Below, piece after piece: positions 46,129-54,329 of a DNA stretch of 64,000 nt. Numbering within the stretch: the stretch's first letter is position 1; each line of letters starts with the position of its first letter. Source of the DNA: Vallitalea sp. Lineage in GTDB: Bacteria; Bacillota; Clostridia; Lachnospirales; Vallitaleaceae. The stretch spans positions 1 to 64,000 of the forward strand of contig JAOARM010000004.1 of the NCBI GenBank assembly GCA_025210515.1. The letters are read 5' to 3'. The position numbers and the translations under genes are program-made. The notes under the pieces are model-generated. The model did no database searches. It was not told where the DNA came from and was given only the letters and a program-made list of their open reading frames with translations.

Positions 46129-47607
46129 ATGAAAGCAGTAATGGTTATGTTTGATTCATTAAATAGACATTATTTATCATCCTATGGTAATGATTGGACT
46201 ATTACACCAAATTTTAAAAGACTCTCAGAGAAAACAGTAACATTTGATAATTTTTTTATAGGAAGTATGCCATGTATGCCTGCTAGACGTGAGATACATA
46301 CAGGTAGATATAATTTTCTGCATAAGAGTTGGTCGCCTCTTGACCCGTTTGATGTTTCAATGCCAGAGTTATTAAAACAAAATAATATTCACACTCATTT
46401 AGTTACAGATCATTTCCACTATTGGGAAGATGGCGGTGCAACATATCATAATCGTTTTTCAACTTATGAGTTTATAAGAGGAGATCAAGGAGATTTATGG
46501 AAAGGTATTGTAGATACTCCTGAGGACTTTGAATATAATCAAGAATTTGCACCTAATTATGACATGGTTAAGCAAGATCATATTAATCGTAAATACATGA
46601 AAGATGAAAAAGATCATTATCATGTTAGAGCTTTTGATGCAGGTATAGAATTTATGAAAACAAATATGGAATCAGATAATTGGTATTTACAATTAGAATA
46701 TTTTGATCCACATGAACCGTTTTTTGCACCAGAAAGTTATCATAAATTATATGATGATATATTCCCAGAAGATGTATATGATCAATTACCTTATTGTCAT
46801 AGAACAAAGGATAATACAAAATATATGACAAAGATTCAAAAAGCATATGCAGCAACATTAACTATGTGCGATACGTATTTAGGTAAAGTACTAGACTTAT
46901 TTGATGAATATAATATGTGGGAAGATACAATGCTAATCGTTAATACAGATCATGGACTTTTATTAGGTGAAAAAGAGTATTATGGTAAAAGTCATTATAA
47001 TGTATATAATGAAATGGCAAATACACCATTTTTTATATGGGATCCAAGATGTAAGGAACAAGGAGTAAGAAGAGAAAGTCTTGCTCAAACTACAGATATA
47101 GCCCCAACTTTATTAGAGTATTTTAATGTGGAAAAACCAAAAGAAATGCTTGGAACATCACTAAAAGATGTTGTAGAAAAAGACCAGAAAATACATGATG
47201 CTGTTCTTTTTGGATATCATGGTAAATCAGTAAATATAACTGATGGAAAACATGTTTATATGAGACATCCAGAAGAAGGTAATCAGCCATTATATTCATA
47301 TGGACTTAACTTTGGACACATTAAGAGAATGTTTAACATAGAAGAATTAAAAACTATGGATAGACAATTATTTGAAGGATTTAACTTTACTAAAGGCGTG
47401 CCAGTAATTAAAATACCAGTAACTCATAGATTTGATCCTAAAGGATATGACAATTTGCTATTTGATTTAGAAAATGATCCTTATCAAGAAAAACCAATAA
47501 TTGATAAAGAAGTAGAAGAAGATTTAAAAGAAAAAATGATTGAATTAATGGAAGAAAATGATGCACCAGTAGAACAATATGAAAGATTAGGATTAGTTAG
47601 AAAATAG
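46129..47607 (+). CDS. Second cytosolic Cys-type sulfatase
   Basis: Formylglycine motif Cys49-M-P-A-Arg53 (SMPCMPARREIHTGR), metal ligand Asp9 in MFDSLNRHYL, and NTDHGLLLGEK for the second metal pair. 492 residues, no signal peptide, so cytosolic. It differs clearly from the first sulfatase (RREIHTGR instead of ACLVTGK, different lid regions), which suggests that two distinct sulfate esters, or two positions, are removed. GAGGAGG site. Followed by pfk and the aldolase, probably one operon. Confidence 0.9.
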   Translation: MKAVMVMFDSLNRHYLSSYGNDWTITPNFKRLSEKTVTFDNFFIGSMPCMPARREIHTGRYNFLHKSWSPLDPFDVSMPELLKQNNIHTHLVTDHFHYWEDGGATYHNRFSTYEFIRGDQGDLWKGIVDTPEDFEYNQEFAPNYDMVKQDHINRKYMKDEKDHYHVRAFDAGIEFMKTNMESDNWYLQLEYFDPHEPFFAPESYHKLYDDIFPEDVYDQLPYCHRTKDNTKYMTKIQKAYAATLTMCDTYLGKVLDLFDEYNMWEDTMLIVNTDHGLLLGEKEYYGKSHYNVYNEMANTPFFIWDPRCKEQGVRRESLAQTTDIAPTLLEYFNVEKPKEMLGTSLKDVVEKDQKIHDAVLFGYHGKSVNITDGKHVYMRHPEEGNQPLYSYGLNFGHIKRMFNIEELKTMDRQLFEGFNFTKGVPVIKIPVTHRFDPKGYDNLLFDLENDPYQEKPIIDKEVEEDLKEKMIELMEENDAPVEQYERLGLVRK

Positions 47608-47668
47608 TAGTTACTATTATAATGACATCAAAAATATTATAAATAGCATATAATAGGAGGCAAATATA

Positions 47669-48850
47669 ATGAGCAATATATTAATAGTTCATGGGGGAGG
47701 GCCAACTACAGTATTAAATTCCTCTCTTTACGGTGCAATAAAAGAAGCACAAAAACATGAACACATACAATCTGTTTATGGTGCCCTAGGCGGTACTGCT
47801 GGATTTTTAGTAGAAGATTTTGTTGATTTTACAAAAGAATCTCATGAAAAAATTGAATTGTTAAAAAGCACACCGGGAACAGCTATTGGAACAAGTAGAA
47901 CACCATTGTATGAAAAAGAATATAATCAGATGGTACAAATATTACTAAAAAATGATATAAAATATGTAATATTTAATGGTGGAAATGGAACAATGGATGC
48001 ATGTGGCAATTTAGCAAAAGTAGCAAAAGAACATGATATTAAAGTAATTGGTATTCCAAAAACTATAGATAATGATTTAGCAATGACTGATCATAGCCCA
48101 GGCTATGGAAGTATGGCAAGATATATGGCAACATCAGTGGCTGAAGCAGGTCAAGACGTAAAATCAATGCCAATTCATGTTTCAATTATAGAAGCAATGG
48201 GAAGAAATGTTGGTTGGATAACAGCGGCAGCAGCTTTAGCTAGAAAAGAAAAAACAGACGCACCACATATGATTCTATTACCAGAAGTTCCTTTTGATGA
48301 AGATAAGTTCTTAGATAAAGTGAAAAAACTTCATGATGAATTAGGCGGTGTTGTAGTAGTAGCCAGCGAAGGACTTAAATATGAAAATGGAGAACCTATT
48401 GTAAAGCCTATATTCAAAACTGAGAGAGCAACATACTTTGGTGATGTTGGTACTCATCTTGCCGAATTAGTAATAAAAAAATTAGGTATTAAAGCAAGAA
48501 GTGAAAAACCGGGAATAATAGGACGTTCAAGTATTTCATTACAATCTTCTGTAGATAGAGAAGAAGCTATAAATGCTGGAAGAGAAGCAGTGAAGGCTGC
48601 TATTGAAGGACAGACAGGAAAAATGGTTGCTTGTGAAAGAGAAAGTAATTCTCCATATACAATAAAACCAATATTAGTTCCTATAGAAAAAGTTATGATG
48701 CATGAAAAAAGTATGCCAAAAGAATATATAGATGCAGAAAATTATGATGTTACACAGGAATTCGTGGAATATTGTAAACCATTAATTGGTGATGAAATTC
48801 CTGAATTTGCTTATTTTCAAAGAAGTTCAGATGCAAGTAGAAAAATATAA
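47669..48850 (+). CDS. Phosphofructokinase-family sugar-phosphate kinase
   Basis: PfkA-superfamily enzyme that phosphorylates a sugar phosphate ahead of aldol cleavage. It carries HGGGPTTVLNSSLYG, GGNGTMD and PKTIDND. The first diagnostic position is Gly107 (as in ATP enzymes), the second is Lys131 (as in PPi enzymes), so the phosphoryl donor is uncertain. 393 residues. AGGAGG site. Located between sulfatase 2 and the aldolase, hence likely specific for an intermediate of this pathway rather than the housekeeping fructose-6-phosphate kinase. Confidence 0.83.
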   Translation: MSNILIVHGGGPTTVLNSSLYGAIKEAQKHEHIQSVYGALGGTAGFLVEDFVDFTKESHEKIELLKSTPGTAIGTSRTPLYEKEYNQMVQILLKNDIKYVIFNGGNGTMDACGNLAKVAKEHDIKVIGIPKTIDNDLAMTDHSPGYGSMARYMATSVAEAGQDVKSMPIHVSIIEAMGRNVGWITAAAALARKEKTDAPHMILLPEVPFDEDKFLDKVKKLHDELGGVVVVASEGLKYENGEPIVKPIFKTERATYFGDVGTHLAELVIKKLGIKARSEKPGIIGRSSISLQSSVDREEAINAGREAVKAAIEGQTGKMVACERESNSPYTIKPILVPIEKVMMHEKSMPKEYIDAENYDVTQEFVEYCKPLIGDEIPEFAYFQRSSDASRKI

Positions 48851-48886
48851 TAAAAAATTAAAATATAATAACTGGAGGAAAAAAAT

Positions 48887-50038
48887 ATGCCTATAGTATC
48901 ATTAAGACCTCTTCTTGAGGCATCAAACAAATATAAGTTTGCACATGGTGGTTTCAATGTAAACGCTATATCACAAGCAGAAGCAGTAATTGGTGTTCAT
49001 GAAATGTTTCGTTCAGCTGCAATTTTACAAGCAGCAGATTTAGCCAATGGTTTTATGGGAGGTCGTAAAGACTTTTTTAATTCTACATTAGAAGATAAAA
49101 AAATTGGAGCAAAAAGAATTGCTGACGCAATTAGAAAAATCGGAGAAAATTCACCAATTCCTATTGTAATTCATCTAGATCATGGAAAAGATTTTGATTC
49201 TGTAAAAGCTGCAATAGATAGTGGATTTTCATCAGTAATGATTGATGGTTCTCATTTGCCTTATGAAGAAAATGTTGAACTTACAAGAGAAGTTGTAAAA
49301 TACGCACATGCAAGAGGCGTATCAGTAGAGGGTGAGCTTGGAGTTCTTGCAGGAGTTGAAGATCATGTATTTTCTGAGAATTCAACATATACTAACCCTA
49401 TGAAAGTATGTGATTTCTTTAAGAAAACAGGCGTTGATTGTTTGGCAATATCTTATGGTACAATGCACGGTCCTTCAAAAGGTAAAGATGTAAAACTTAG
49501 AAAAGAGATAGCTATTGCTTCTATGGAAAACTTAAAACATGAAGGAATTTTTGGAGCTTTAGTATCCCACGGTTCATCTACAGTACCACAATATATTGTA
49601 GAAGAAATTAATCAATTAGGTGGAAACATCCAAAATGCTTTTGGTATCGATATTAACGAATTAAGATCTGTTATACCTCATGGTATTGGTAAAATAAATG
49701 TTGATACAGATATAAGAATGGCTGTAACAAGAAACGTAAGAGAATACTTCATTAATAATAAAGATAAGCAAAATAGTGAGGCAATAAGTGAGATTTGGAA
49801 ATTAATGAATGATAAAAAAGAAGCATTTGATCCTAGATACTATTTAACACCAATAATGGATACTTTAGTAACAGGAGTAGAACCAAATCAAGATATTTCT
49901 GATATATCTAATTGTATAAGAAAAGGTGTACAAGAAGTTGTAGGAAGCTTAATAGTTAACTTTGGTTCCGTAGGATATGCATCAAAAGTTGAGCAAGTAT
50001 CTTTGGAACAAATGATAGAGAGATATAAGAAAATGTAA
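48887..50038 (+). CDS. Class II ketose-bisphosphate aldolase
   Basis: Zinc-dependent aldolase of the FbaA/GatY superfamily. It shows AHGGFNVNAISQAEAV, the zinc/catalytic motif IHLDHGKDF, SVMIDGSH, VEGELGVLAG and the late LVSHGSS with a zinc His. 383 residues, longer than the usual 285-310 because of a C-terminal extension (about 300-383). It would split the bisphosphate made by the adjacent kinase into two trioses, one of which could enter the TIM-like step. GGAGG site; terminator at 50054-50084. Confidence 0.87.
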   Translation: MPIVSLRPLLEASNKYKFAHGGFNVNAISQAEAVIGVHEMFRSAAILQAADLANGFMGGRKDFFNSTLEDKKIGAKRIADAIRKIGENSPIPIVIHLDHGKDFDSVKAAIDSGFSSVMIDGSHLPYEENVELTREVVKYAHARGVSVEGELGVLAGVEDHVFSENSTYTNPMKVCDFFKKTGVDCLAISYGTMHGPSKGKDVKLRKEIAIASMENLKHEGIFGALVSHGSSTVPQYIVEEINQLGGNIQNAFGIDINELRSVIPHGIGKINVDTDIRMAVTRNVREYFINNKDKQNSEAISEIWKLMNDKKEAFDPRYYLTPIMDTLVTGVEPNQDISDISNCIRKGVQEVVGSLIVNFGSVGYASKVEQVSLEQMIERYKKM

Positions 50039-50053
50039 TTGTATATATTTATT

Positions 50054-50084
50054 AGGTCAGATTCATTGAATCTGACCTTTTTTT
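50054..50084 (+). terminator. Terminator after the aldolase gene
   Basis: AGGTCAGATTCA and TGAATCTGACCT form a perfect stem followed by seven T. Confidence 0.9.
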
Positions 50085-50088
50085 GTGC

Positions 50089-50203
50089 TATAAGAAAGTT
50101 TTTCAATTTAGTTAATGAAGTAGAAACAGCTTCATTTACGTTAAGGAAACTTTCCTGCCGTAGAAATTTGCTAGGCAAAGGGTGGCGTAGCCACTTTTTT
50201 TAT
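50089..50203 (+). ncRNA. Candidate small RNA with its own terminator
   Basis: GAAAGTTT (about 50094-50101) and AAACTTTC (50147-50154) enclose a hairpin with AATGAAG/CTTCATT arms. A second hairpin (TGCC...GGCA) follows, then the terminator-like GTGGC-GTA-GCCAC with seven T at about 50182-50200. A possible promoter (TTGAAT 50066-50071, 17 bp, TATAAG 50089-50094) overlaps the aldolase terminator. No ORF is evident. Confidence 0.45.
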
Positions 50204-50204
50204 C

Positions 50205-50234
50205 TTGACTTTTAATAATAAAAGATGATATATT
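50205..50234 (+). promoter_or_regulatory. Promoter of the lacI gene
   Basis: TTGACT (50205-50210), 18-bp spacer, TATATT (50229-50234). The operator at 50247-50260 covers the early transcribed region. Confidence 0.6.
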
Positions 50235-50246
50235 TATAAGAACACA

Positions 50247-50260
50247 TCCAAACGTTTGGA
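50247..50260. promoter_or_regulatory. LacI-type operator upstream of its own gene
   Basis: TCCAAACGTTTGGA is a perfect 14-bp palindrome with central CG, the hallmark of LacI-family operators. It lies just downstream of the promoter and 34 bases before the lacI start. A near copy (TCCAAACCTTTGGA) is at 51404-51417 before the larA-like gene. Confidence 0.75.
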
Positions 50261-50293
50261 ATGATATTTGAATAAATAAGGGGAATGATATAT

Positions 50294-51364
50294 ATGTCAG
50301 TAACTTTAAAAGATATTGCAAAAAAAGCCAATGTATCCATATCAACAGTATCTAGAGTAATAAATAATGACACAGCTAAGCCAGCAAGTAAAGATACAGC
50401 AGATAAAATATGGGCAATCGTAAAGGAAATGGGATATACTCCAAATCAAAGTGCTAGAAAGTTAATTAAAGGAGAAGATAATACAAATCCTATCCCGAGT
50501 AGTAAAGCAATTGGTTGCATATTTACATCTACAAAAGATACTTATAATGATCCTTTCTACTCCCAGATTGCAGTAGGAATACAAGAAGTAATATCAAAGA
50601 AAGGTTATGTACTAGCCTTTAATTATTCAAGCTATGATACTTCTTTTTCAGCTCTATATAATAACTTATCAGCATATCCTGTTGAAGGAATTATAGTTTT
50701 AGGTAGATTCGATAACGAAACATTAAAATTTCTCAAAAATAATTTTAATAACATTGTATATGCAGGGGTAAATTATGTAAATGGTGGTTTTGATGAAGTA
50801 ATCTGTGATGGATACAAAGGAACAATAGTCGCAATAGAACATTTAATTAAGTTAGGATATAACAAAATTGGCTTTGTAGGAGAAACACCTATTATAGATG
50901 ATAACAAAGTAATTAATGAGCATAGGTTTGAGGCGTATAGAGACGTACTAGGAAACTATAATATACCATATACTGAAGATTATATTGTAAGTTCACCTCT
51001 AGCTACTAAAGAAGCTTATATTAATATGAAAAATTACTTGCAAAATACAACTAAAGAAAAACTTCCTAGAGCATTTTTTTGTGCCAATGATGTAACAGCT
51101 ATTGGAGCAATGAAAGCTATACGAGAAAGTAATTATAAAATACCAGAAGATATTGCAATCATTGGTCTTGATGATATTGAAATGTCTTCTTTCGTTACAC
51201 CTTCTCTAACAACTATAAGGATACCCAAAAAAGAACTTGGAAAAATATCCGCAAAAATATTAATTGATAAAATAGAATCAGATAGAGAAATTCCAATAAG
51301 AGTTGATGTTCCTTTTGAATTAAAAGAAAGGGAAAGTTGCTCTATAAATAACAAGAAAGCTTAG
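50294..51364 (+). CDS. LacI-family regulator of the LarA-like/TIM-like operon
   Basis: N-terminal LacI helix-turn-helix (VTLKDIAKKANVSISTVSRVINN) and a sugar-binding sensor domain (IGCIFTS...NDPFYSQIAVGIQEV, FFCANDVTAIGAMKAI, IIGLDDIEMSSFVTPSLTTI). 356 residues. ATG 50294 has AAGGGG 10 bases upstream; the ATG at 50285 is too close to that site. Operators before its own gene and before the next operon suggest autoregulation and control of larA-tim; the ligand is probably a sugar or sugar acid of the pathway. Confidence 0.87.
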   Translation: MSVTLKDIAKKANVSISTVSRVINNDTAKPASKDTADKIWAIVKEMGYTPNQSARKLIKGEDNTNPIPSSKAIGCIFTSTKDTYNDPFYSQIAVGIQEVISKKGYVLAFNYSSYDTSFSALYNNLSAYPVEGIIVLGRFDNETLKFLKNNFNNIVYAGVNYVNGGFDEVICDGYKGTIVAIEHLIKLGYNKIGFVGETPIIDDNKVINEHRFEAYRDVLGNYNIPYTEDYIVSSPLATKEAYINMKNYLQNTTKEKLPRAFFCANDVTAIGAMKAIRESNYKIPEDIAIIGLDDIEMSSFVTPSLTTIRIPKKELGKISAKILIDKIESDREIPIRVDVPFELKERESCSINNKKA

Positions 51365-51371
51365 TAAACTC

Positions 51372-51396
51372 TGCCCTGCAAAAAAGGGGCATTTTC
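51372..51396 (+). terminator. Weak terminator after lacI
   Basis: TGCCCT pairs with AGGGGCA across an A-rich loop, followed by a short T run. Confidence 0.45.
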
Positions 51397-51403
51397 CACA
51401 CTA

Positions 51404-51417
51404 TCCAAACCTTTGGA
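51404..51417. promoter_or_regulatory. LacI-type operator upstream of the larA-like gene
   Basis: TCCAAACCTTTGGA differs in one base from the perfect palindrome before lacI and lies just upstream of the -35 box at 51427. Confidence 0.65.
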
Positions 51418-51426
51418 ACAAAACTC

Positions 51427-51480
51427 TTGACTTTTTTGTGTACAAGTGGTAAAGTTAAGTTACACCCAAGTGTTTTGGGT
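51427..51480 (+). promoter_or_regulatory. Promoter of the larA-like/TIM-like operon with downstream palindrome
   Basis: TTGACT (51427-51432), 17-bp spacer, TAAAGT (51450-51455). The inverted repeat ACCCAA-N5-TTGGGT (51464-51480) covers the expected start site and could be a second operator. Confidence 0.5.
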
Positions 51481-51566
51481 ATAAACATATTGTTTTTTTG
51501 TTCTTTTGTATTCATTTACCTTATAAGGTAATAATTAAAATATAATAATTTAAAGGAGGAAATATA

Positions 51567-53012
51567 ATGAGAGTACAGTTTGAGTATGGTCAAGGTTATA
51601 TGGAGGCGAATCTACCTGAGAGTAATACTGATATATTTATTCCAGGAGAAACAGTTCCAGATCCAGCGTATATACCAGAAGATAAAATCGAAGAAATAAC
51701 TAGAGAGTCAATATTAAATCCAACAGGCATAAAGCCAATTTCTGAACAAGTATCAAAAGGTTCAAAAGTAGTTATTATTTTCCCTGATAGAGTTAAAGGT
51801 GGTTTTCAAGAAACTTCACATAGAAAAATATCTATTCCAATTATTATTGAAGAGTGTTTAAAAGCTGGAGTAGATAAAAAAGATATTAAATTAATATGTA
51901 GTAATGGTCTTCATAGAAAAATGACAAAAGAAGATCTAAAAGAAATATTAGGTTGTAAAATATTTAATGAATATTATTATTCTAATCAAATCGTAAATCA
52001 TGACAGCGAAGATTACGATAACTTAGTAGATTTAGGTTATAACGAAGCTGGCGACCATGTAATCATGAACAAAGAAGTATTTGATGCAGACCTTGCTGTA
52101 TTAATCGGACATACATTAGGTAATCCTTATGGTGGATATTCAGGTGGATATAAGCATAGTGCAACAGGTATCACTCATTGGAAATGTATTGGAGCACATC
52201 ATGTACCACACGTTATGCATAGAAGTGACTTTACACCAGTTACTAAAACAAGTTTAATGCGTCAAAAATTTGATCAAATCAGTCAATACATGGAAGAAAA
52301 AATGGGTAAAAAATTCTTTGTATGTGATGCAGTATTAGACACTTGTCAAAGACAAATAGATGTATTCACTGGATATGGTGCAGATATTCAACCAATATCA
52401 TGGGAATCAGCTGATAAAAGAACATTTATACCTTGGGCTGAGAAAAAATACGATGTAGTAGTGTTTGGTATGCCTCAAAAATTCCATTATGGTAATGGAC
52501 ATGGAACTAACCCATTATTAATGTTACAAGCTATTTCAGCTAACATTATTAGACATAAACGTATTCTTAGTGATAATTGCGTTGTAATCGTATCATCTAT
52601 ATGTAATGGATATTTCCATGATGAAGAATTCCCATCTTATAGAGAAGTATACGAATTATATCAAAAAGATTATAACTATACATTACCAGATGTAGAGAAG
52701 TATGATCAGTACTTATCAACAAATGAAGAATACATTAACAAATATAGATATAACTATGGATATCATCCATATCATGCATTTTCAATGATTTCTTGTGGAC
52801 ATATTGCAGAGAAACACACTTCAGCAATATATATCGTTGGTGCATATGAGCCTGGTTTTGCACGTGGTATGGGTATGAAAACACGCGCAACATTTGAAGA
52901 TGCATTAAAAGATGCAAGAAAATATGTTGGAGATACTCCAAACATCTTAGCATTACCAAAAACATTTAAAACAGCTGGTGTTCATTTAATGATGAATGAC
53001 GAAACTATTTAA
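51567..53012 (+). CDS. larA: LarA-family nickel-pincer-nucleotide enzyme (2-hydroxyacid racemase/epimerase-like)
   Basis: LarA homologue, an enzyme family that moves a hydride at the carbinol carbon of a 2-hydroxyacid using the nickel-pincer nucleotide. Compared by eye with L. plantarum LarA: DR (74-75) of the SDHTR region is kept, His116 in SNGLHRK equals His108, Lys196 in YSGGYKH equals the cofactor-tethering Lys184, and His212 equals nickel ligand His200. The second catalytic His174 aligns with Asn186, and the lactate-binding region (LPLDQNIYQ-type) is different. 481 residues against about 424. The substrate is therefore likely not lactate. AGGAGG site; paired with the TIM-like gene 27 bases downstream. 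Confidence 0.85.
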   Translation: MRVQFEYGQGYMEANLPESNTDIFIPGETVPDPAYIPEDKIEEITRESILNPTGIKPISEQVSKGSKVVIIFPDRVKGGFQETSHRKISIPIIIEECLKAGVDKKDIKLICSNGLHRKMTKEDLKEILGCKIFNEYYYSNQIVNHDSEDYDNLVDLGYNEAGDHVIMNKEVFDADLAVLIGHTLGNPYGGYSGGYKHSATGITHWKCIGAHHVPHVMHRSDFTPVTKTSLMRQKFDQISQYMEEKMGKKFFVCDAVLDTCQRQIDVFTGYGADIQPISWESADKRTFIPWAEKKYDVVVFGMPQKFHYGNGHGTNPLLMLQAISANIIRHKRILSDNCVVIVSSICNGYFHDEEFPSYREVYELYQKDYNYTLPDVEKYDQYLSTNEEYINKYRYNYGYHPYHAFSMISCGHIAEKHTSAIYIVGAYEPGFARGMGMKTRATFEDALKDARKYVGDTPNILALPKTFKTAGVHLMMNDETI

Positions 53013-53039
53013 TTAAGTTGTTTTTACAAGGAGGACAAA

Positions 53040-53969
53040 GTGAAAGATATTTTTATTAATTTAAAAAGATTTGATGTTCCAAGAAGTAAAGGTGGTATTT
53101 GTCCAAAAGATAATCCAAAAGAGTGGATAGAATGGGTTATTGAAGAAAGTATCAATAATAAGTTAGGTGTATTAGAAGATATTACAGTATCTTATTTATT
53201 GCCTGAAAGCTTGCTAATACCAGCTATTGAAAAACTTAATTCTTATTCAGAAGAAGAGACTAAAAATATATCTATTGGATCACAAGGTGTATATCGTGAA
53301 GATGTTAATCCAAAAGGTAATTTTGGTGCATTTACAACTAACCTTCCAGCAGCATGTGCAAAAGGTATGGGAGCATCATGGTCAATTATTGGTCACTCAG
53401 AAGAGAGAAAAGATAAGTTAGGAATTATTGAGAGCTATGAGCCAGAATACAACTCACAAGATGATTTAAGAGTTAGAGCTCAAAAAGCAGTTAATACATT
53501 AATCAATAAAGAAGTTAAATGTGCTCTAGAGCAAAATATTAACGTATTACTTTGTGTAGGTGAAACATCAGAAGAACGTGGAGAAGGAACTTTTGAAGAA
53601 CAAAAGCCTAGAATAAAACAGGTTCTTAAATCACAATTAGAATTATGCTTAGATAATAATGTTGATAATTTAGAAGATAACAAAATTGTTATTGGATATG
53701 AGCCTATCTGGGCGATAGGTCCAGGAAAGACACCTCCTGGAAAAGATTATATTGCATTTGTTTCATCATATATTAAAGAAGTCGTTAAAGATAAATATGG
53801 TTTTGATATTCCAGTAGTTTATGGTGGCGGCTTAAAAGAAGAAAATGCTGAAATGATTGCAAGTATAGATACTATTGATGGTGGTCTTGTTGCATTAACA
53901 AAATTCGTTCAACCTATTGCTTTTGAACCAGAGGGGTTGAAAAATATTATAATGAAGTATACAATATAA
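53040..53969 (+). CDS. Triosephosphate-isomerase-like protein (enlarged paralogue)
   Basis: TIM-barrel isomerase. All three catalytic residues of TIM are visible: Lys9 (NLKRF), His119 (IIGHSEER) and Glu221 (IGYEPIWAIGPGKTPP), plus the phosphate loop VYGGGLK. It is 309 residues against about 250 for housekeeping TIM, with an extra N-terminal insertion and a different context, so it may act on a tetrose/triose phosphate of this pathway, as LerI does for L-erythrulose-1-phosphate. GTG start at 53040 with GGAGG upstream. Cotranscribed with the larA-like gene. Confidence 0.83.
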   Translation: MKDIFINLKRFDVPRSKGGICPKDNPKEWIEWVIEESINNKLGVLEDITVSYLLPESLLIPAIEKLNSYSEEETKNISIGSQGVYREDVNPKGNFGAFTTNLPAACAKGMGASWSIIGHSEERKDKLGIIESYEPEYNSQDDLRVRAQKAVNTLINKEVKCALEQNINVLLCVGETSEERGEGTFEEQKPRIKQVLKSQLELCLDNNVDNLEDNKIVIGYEPIWAIGPGKTPPGKDYIAFVSSYIKEVVKDKYGFDIPVVYGGGLKEENAEMIASIDTIDGGLVALTKFVQPIAFEPEGLKNIIMKYTI

Positions 53970-54011
53970 TAAGAAATTAATTAAAACTAGAGCGAACTCT
54001 AGATATAAGAA

Positions 54012-54055
54012 TACGCCAAGAAGGCTAACAAGCTTTTTTGGCGTATAATTTTTTA
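54012..54055 (+). terminator. Terminator after the TIM-like gene
   Basis: ATACGCCAA pairs with TTGGCGTAT, with an inner AGGCTAACAAGCTTT hairpin, followed by T-rich sequence. Confidence 0.8.
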
Positions 54056-54090
54056 TTTTTTCTTATTAAGTTGAAGGAATAGAAACATAG

Positions 54091-54218
54091 GAAGTTTCCG
54101 CTCCGAACAATATAGGGTAATATTCCGTCAGCAAATTAAACGTCCATGTTTAAAGCGCTGACCTCGCAGTCCGTGGCTCGTGCTCCATATTACCCTATAT
54201 TATTCTACGCTGGGCTTG
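54091..54218 (-). repeat. Structured intergenic repeat, copy 2
   Basis: Outer arms AATATAGGGTAATAT (54109-54123) and ATATTACCCTATATT (54187-54201) are exact complements. Inside is the GTCAGC...GCTGAC hairpin (54127-54162) with inner AAAC/GTTT and loop ATGGAC on the minus strand. Flanks TTTCCGCTCC and CTACGCTGGGCTTG match copy 1 (691-818) in reverse orientation, so the two copies share nearly the whole 130-bp unit. Confidence 0.8.
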
Positions 54219-54329
54219 TGGAAATACTCGTTACACTATATTTGGTATTTTATGAGTATTTCTTAATCAAGAAAATAAGACATTATAGAGATTATATAGA
54301 CTAAAATGATATTGACAGGAGTGTTTAAA

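Larger units (their letters stand above)
53970..54329. other. Intergenic region with terminator and structured repeat copy 2
   Basis: 360 bases without a gene. Contains the terminator at 54012-54055 and the structured repeat at 54091-54218. The last 100 bases before larE are AT-rich and should hold its promoter; no nickel operator is recognised. Confidence 0.6.

Noticed and set aside
35986..50038. Sulfoglycolysis (sulfoquinovose breakdown) because of the isomerase-kinase-aldolase set
   Set aside because: Sulfoquinovose has a C-S bond, which sulfatases do not cleave; no sulfoquinovosidase or sulfolactaldehyde enzyme is visible.
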